From an uncultured Acidimicrobiia bacterium (lineage in GTDB: Bacteria; Actinomycetota; Acidimicrobiia; Spongiisociales; JAENVV01), in the NCBI GenBank assembly GCA_905480085.1, contig CAJQPD010000228.1:1-8108 (forward strand): a DNA stretch of 8,108 nucleotides, given 5' to 3'. A program made the position numbers and the translations under genes. Positions within the stretch are counted from its first letter, which is position 1, and each line of letters opens with the position of its first letter. Below, one piece after another: positions 5,491 to 8,108 of this stretch. Under the pieces are notes generated by a model. The model was not told where the DNA came from, did no database searches, and saw only the letters and a program-made list of their open reading frames with translations.

Positions 5491-5496
5491 TAGGCT
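5491..5496 (+). promoter_or_regulatory. Candidate -10 box (TAGGCT), leaderless promoter of the small ORF and oxidoreductase
   Basis: TAGGCT is followed by six bases (GTCGCC) and the ATG at 5503. A partial -35 match, CTGACT at 5470-5475, lies 15 nt upstream, slightly closer than usual. The arrangement closely mirrors the DinB start (TAGTTT, GTTGCC, ATG). Confidence 0.5.
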
Positions 5497-5502
5497 GTCG
5501 CC

Positions 5503-5622
5503 ATGTCGGCCGAATCCAAGGTGGAGCTCTTCTGGGATCTTGTTGAGCCCATGTACGACACGCATGTCAGCCGCTCAACAATGATGGGCTTCTCCTACGT
5601 GCGGCCAGACGCGGGCCAATGA
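5503..5622 (+). CDS. 39-residue ORF resembling the N-terminus of a TfoX/YjbR-like protein, probably truncated
   Basis: An ATG frame with its own leaderless-type promoter encodes 39 residues: a charged helix (S-K-V-E-L-F-W-D-L-V-E-P-M) followed by V-S-R-S-T-M-M-G-F-S-Y-V-R and then a stop. The pattern, in particular S-T-M-M-G-F followed by a hydrophobic strand ending in Arg, recalls the opening of roughly 110-residue actinobacterial proteins of the TfoX/YjbR-like kind, whose next segment should be a beta hairpin. Here the likeness stops at about residue 34, and the continuation is not found in the other frames just downstream. Its TGA overlaps the ATG of the oxidoreductase (ATGA), so translation of this ORF could feed the next. 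It could be a decayed gene head left by a deletion, or a small leader peptide kept for coupling. The family likeness is from memory and moderate. Confidence 0.55.
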   Translation: MSAESKVELFWDLVEPMYDTHVSRSTMMGFSYVRPDAGQ

Positions 5623-7025
5623 CGTATGACGCCGTCGTGGTGGGGTCCGGCCCCAACGGTTTAGCGGCCGCTATCCGACTGGCTCGGGCAGATCTCTCCG
5701 TTCTGGTGATTGAATCAAACGATGAGATCGGCGGCGGAACCAGAACAGCCGAGCTCACGGAACCTGGATTCCGCCATGATGTGTGCTCGGCCGTGATGCC
5801 GTTCGCCGAACATTCGGCAGCGTTTCGATCGATGCCGCTTGAAGAACATGGCCTTGCATGGCTCTACTCCGAGGTCGAGGTGGCTCACCCACTCGATGGC
5901 GGCGACGCTGCCTTCGTCTTTCAAGACATCGAACGCACGAGCTCCGAACTGGGAGCGGACGCCAGGCTCTACAAGAAGCAACTCAGCCGATGGGTCCAAG
6001 ACGCCGACGACATCTTGAGCTTTGTAATGGGCCCGATGATCCGGGTCCCAAACCATCCGATCACCATGGCAAGATTCGGGCTTCCAGCGCTTCAGTCGGT
6101 TGATCGCTTTTCAGATCGTTTCGTCGACAGGGCCACGAAGGCGCTTATTGCGGGCGTTTCCGGTCATTCGGTGCGTCCGTTCTCATCCGCGGCGTCTGTG
6201 TCGGTAGGGCTGGCACTTTTGATGGCGGCTCATGCATATCGCTGGCCCATCCCGCGAGGAGGCGCTCATTCGATCACCAAAGCGATGGTCAGCTATTTCG
6301 AGTCTCTGGGCGGCACCGTTGAAACCGGGCGGCACGTTACCCATGCGAGCGATCTACCACCGACTCGACTGAAGCTCCTGTCGTCGACCCCAGCCGCCCT
6401 ATCGTCAATGTTCGATCGACCGAACCCGCGATGGGCCTTCGGGCCGGGAGCATTCAAGATCGACTGGGCCTTGAGCGGACCGATTCCATGGACGAATCCA
6501 GCGGTTGGGTCGGCGGCGACGGTTCACGTCGGTGGCACCTATGAGGAGATCGCCGCCGCCGAGCAGGCCGTTCACCGCGGCTTGCACCCTGCGAAACCAT
6601 ATGTTCTGATCGCCCAGCCAACCAACATCGACCCCAGTAGAGCCCCGGAAGGCAAACACGTCGCCTGGGGCTACTGCCATGTTCCGAACGGTTCGGACGT
6701 TGACATGGTTGACGACATCGAGTCACAGATCGAACGGTTCGCCCCGGGATTCCGGGACCTGATTCTCGCCAAGCACGTCAAGCCACCGTCCTGGTACGCC
6801 TCGTACAACGACAACTATGTAGGCGGAGACATCGGCGCCGGCGCCTTCACCCTTCGCCAGGTCTTCGGTCGTCCGAAGTTGTCGCCGAACCCCTACTCAA
6901 CGCCCATCGACGGCGTGTTCCTGTGCGGTGCCTCGACCGCCCCAGGGGGCGGTGTTCATGGCATGGCCGGATGGAACTCCGCCGCAGCCGCCCTCAAGTC
7001 GATCGGCATTCGGATCGAGGACTAG
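5619..7025 (+). CDS. Phytoene-dehydrogenase-like FAD-dependent oxidoreductase (COG1233/PYROXD2-like)
   Basis: The 468-residue protein begins with an FAD-binding Rossmann motif, V-V-V-G9-S-G11-P-N-G14-L-A-A-A, with the ribose-binding Glu32 (V-I-E-S) and the G-G-G-T-R-T loop at 38-43 typical of the amine-oxidase/phytoene-desaturase group. The centre has the family stretch FGPGAFKIDWALSGPIPWT, and the C-terminus (432-451) has GVFLCGASTAPGGGVHGMAG, which closes over the flavin. Length is a little below the usual 480-550. Despite the name, this subgroup is not restricted to carotenoids. No phytoene synthase, geranylgeranyl-PP synthase or other crt gene is visible here, so the substrate is unassigned. 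The ATG at 5619 overlaps the stop of the 39-residue ORF by four bases and has no Shine-Dalgarno sequence, implying coupled translation. No signal peptide is seen; membrane association is possible for a lipid substrate. Confidence 0.9.
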   Translation: MTYDAVVVGSGPNGLAAAIRLARADLSVLVIESNDEIGGGTRTAELTEPGFRHDVCSAVMPFAEHSAAFRSMPLEEHGLAWLYSEVEVAHPLDGGDAAFVFQDIERTSSELGADARLYKKQLSRWVQDADDILSFVMGPMIRVPNHPITMARFGLPALQSVDRFSDRFVDRATKALIAGVSGHSVRPFSSAASVSVGLALLMAAHAYRWPIPRGGAHSITKAMVSYFESLGGTVETGRHVTHASDLPPTRLKLLSSTPAALSSMFDRPNPRWAFGPGAFKIDWALSGPIPWTNPAVGSAATVHVGGTYEEIAAAEQAVHRGLHPAKPYVLIAQPTNIDPSRAPEGKHVAWGYCHVPNGSDVDMVDDIESQIERFAPGFRDLILAKHVKPPSWYASYNDNYVGGDIGAGAFTLRQVFGRPKLSPNPYSTPIDGVFLCGASTAPGGGVHGMAGWNSAAAALKSIGIRIED

Positions 7026-7220
7026 CCGGCGAGTTGCCACGGACCCAGCGTCAGCTTTTCAGTTGTCCCAATCGGCCGCCGAGATCAGCGGCAAGTGGCC
7101 GGAGGGACCTTCGCCCCTTGATCCGAGGATGGGTTTCGTGGTTTGGTCAAGAGAGCCGGGTACAGGCCGAGCGAAAAGGGCACTGGTCGGCCCGGTCTGT
7201 CGTATTGATTTGGAGGACGC
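7026..7220 (+). other. 195-bp intergenic region, nothing convincing apart from the RBS at its end
   Basis: This gap between the oxidoreductase and the small membrane protein gene has no supported gene. A weak 5-bp hairpin (GCCGC 7075-7079 / GCGGC 7088-7092) is visible without a T-tract. The promoter for the next gene is probably here, but no clear -10 or -35 pair stands out. Confidence 0.5.
7212..7216 (+). promoter_or_regulatory. Shine-Dalgarno GGAGG for the small membrane protein gene
   Basis: GGAGG lies four nt before the ATG at 7221, a short but workable spacing, and fixes that start. Confidence 0.7.
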
Positions 7221-7499
7221 ATGAACAAGAAACTGATTGTCGGGGCTCTGGCAGGTGTCGCCGCCATCGCGGCCATCTCGGTTGCCAAGAACAAGTCGGC
7301 CGAGCCGACCCCGAAGGCGTCGGTGTGGGAAAAGATGCGGGCGGGCATGGAGGACATGCCCAAGGACTTCCCGCTGCGCGTGATGCTCGACAGCGTCGAG
7401 GCCATCCGTATGAACAGCGACCGTATCGTGGACCTGCTCGAGAAGCGCCAGTCACCCAACCTGGTGAGAGACGAGAGTGAGCTCATCCGGACTAGCTGA
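7221..7499 (+). CDS. Small single-span membrane protein of unknown function
   Basis: The 92-residue protein has a short basic N-terminus (MNKK) and a hydrophobic segment at residues 5-22 rich in Ala, Ile and Val, then a soluble part. The segment could be a signal-anchor; it is Ala-rich enough that signal-peptide cleavage near the A-K junction cannot be excluded. After a Pro/Lys linker comes an amphipathic region W36-E-K-M-R-A-G-M-E-D-M-P-K-D-F-P, then a probable helix (52-76) with D-S-V-E-A-I-R-M-N-S-D-R-I-V-D-L-L-E-K. The M-E-x-M-P-x-D-F-P-x-R-V-M style is one I associate with small conserved actinobacterial proteins without known function. It has a strong ribosome site and typical codon use. 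It converges on the acyl-CoA ligase gene across a GC hairpin. No function can be given. Confidence 0.8.
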   Translation: MNKKLIVGALAGVAAIAAISVAKNKSAEPTPKASVWEKMRAGMEDMPKDFPLRVMLDSVEAIRMNSDRIVDLLEKRQSPNLVRDESELIRTS

Positions 7500-7558
7500 C
7501 CAGCCCATTTAGGGTTGACGGTTCCGGTAGCCCTTCCGCTGGCGGTCGGTCCGATGAC

Positions 7559-7586
7559 CCTCGGCCTCACCCGGTTGGGGCCGAGG
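7559..7586. terminator. GC hairpin between convergent genes, candidate bidirectional terminator
   Basis: CCTCGGCC at 7559-7566 pairs exactly with GGCCGAGG at 7579-7586. Three inner pairs (T7567-G7578 wobble, C7568-G7577, A7569-T7576) can extend the stem to 11 bp with a six-base loop. It lies between a plus-strand gene ending at 7499 and a minus-strand gene ending at 7626. There is no T-tract on either side, so it would be a U-tail-less terminator as proposed for high-GC Gram-positives. Confidence 0.6.
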
Positions 7587-7625
7587 CAACTGCCCGCCTG
7601 AGCTTCTGTGTCGCCTGGCAGCTGC

Positions 7626-8108
7626 TCAGTTCGAACTATCAGCGGCTTCGGCGCGTTCTTTGTCCCTGAGTAGGCGACGCAGGATCTTGCCAGACGCCGA
7701 CTTGGGAATGGAGTCGGTGAACTCGACCCGGCGAATCTGCTTGTAGTTCGCCACCTTCCCCGCCACGAACTCCATGACCTCTTCGGCCGTCAACTCTTGG
7801 CCAGGCTTGAGCTGGACGTATGCCTTGGGGAGTTCACCGGCTTCGATATCGGGGATCGGAATGACCGCCGCGTCGGCGATCGCCGGATGGGTCAGCAGCA
7901 GCCCTTCGAGTTCGGCGGGTGGTACCTGAAAGCCCTTGTATTTGATGAGCTCTTTGAGGCGGTCGACGATGTAATAGTGTCCGTCGGCATCAACATGGCC
8001 GATGTCACCGGTGTGGAGATATCCGTCGGCGTCGATAGTGCTAGCCGTGGCCACCGGGTTGTTGAGGTACCCCTTCATCACCTGAGGACCGCGGATCCAC
8101 AACTCACC
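7626..8108 (-). CDS. AMP-forming acyl-CoA synthetase, 4-coumarate-CoA-ligase-like, C-terminal part only
   Basis: The frame enters from the right edge and gives the last 160 residues of an ANL-superfamily ligase, which activates a carboxylic acid to an acyl-adenylate and then to its CoA thioester. In order: [14 protein letters not shown] (1-14), the Y-L-H-T-G-D motif with Asp35, the V-D-R hinge region followed by [18 protein letters not shown] at 51-68, and P-K-S-A-S-G-K with the catalytic Lys141 near the C-terminus. All motifs expected for this part are intact, so the gene looks functional. The wording is closest to 4-coumarate-CoA ligase and firefly-luciferase-like members, but the acid-binding pocket lies in the missing N-terminal part, so the substrate cannot be predicted. 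The apparent TTG start at 8102 is internal; the true start is outside the window. Confidence 0.92.
   Translation of the reverse strand, partial: GELWIRGPQVMKGYLNNPVATASTIDADGYLHTGDIGHVDADGHYYIVDRLKELIKYKGFQVPPAELEGLLLTHPAIADAAVIPIPDIEAGELPKAYVQLKPGQELTAEEVMEFVAGKVANYKQIRRVEFTDSIPKSASGKILRRLLRDKERAEAADSSN

Noticed and set aside
6923..7480. 185-residue plus-strand frame bridging the oxidoreductase end and the small protein
   Set aside because: It overlaps two real genes in another frame and is extremely Arg-rich with no domain; it looks like a chance opening.
7085..7570. 161-residue minus-strand frame over the small membrane protein
   Set aside because: The plus-strand gene has a Shine-Dalgarno sequence and a clean membrane-anchored layout; the minus frame has neither and no family likeness.

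Overview
The window is about 8.1 kb of GC-rich, densely coded bacterial DNA. Gene order, GTG/TTG starts, apparent leaderless promoters and an Rv0121-type F420/flavin PPOX protein point to a high-GC actinobacterium, possibly an uncultured Acidimicrobiia-like lineage. This placement is inference from gene content and style; there is no rRNA or marker gene here. I see no insertion sequence, CRISPR array, phage gene, tRNA or rRNA.

Layout. A membrane-anchored protein (minus strand, runs off the left edge) diverges from a class I glutamine amidotransferase-like hydrolase (peptidase C26/PuuD family). After it come a possible 31-residue membrane peptide and a single-domain cupin. The cupin converges on a two-gene minus-strand unit, a DinB-like protein followed by an atypical NAD(P)-dependent epimerase/reductase; the two convergent stop codons share one CTAG. 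A 29-bp divergent promoter region separates the DinB gene from the plus-strand PPOX gene.

The PPOX gene converges on the most distinctive unit, again on the minus strand: a CDGSH / divergent 4Fe-4S / CDGSH iron-sulfur protein whose stop codon overlaps the start of a stand-alone VioB-type ferritin-like protein (TGATG). Divergent from it is a 39-residue ORF that looks like the front end of a TfoX/YjbR-like protein. It overlaps by ATGA a phytoene-dehydrogenase-like FAD oxidoreductase. A small single-span membrane protein follows. The window closes with the C-terminal part of a 4-coumarate-CoA-ligase-like acyl-CoA synthetase on the minus strand, facing the small protein across a strong GC hairpin.

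How the genes work together. No complete pathway is visible. The clearest functional pairing is the iron-sulfur protein with the ferritin-like protein, plausibly an electron carrier and a diiron-type oxidase or oxygenase. The other genes are mostly redox or small-molecule enzymes (FAD oxidoreductase, F420/FMN PPOX, SDR-type reductase, cupin, acyl-CoA ligase) in separate short units. Five gene starts carry a TANNNT box 6 or 8 nt before the start codon and no convincing Shine-Dalgarno sequence, suggesting that leaderless transcription is common in this organism; two or three other genes carry clear Shine-Dalgarno sequences instead.
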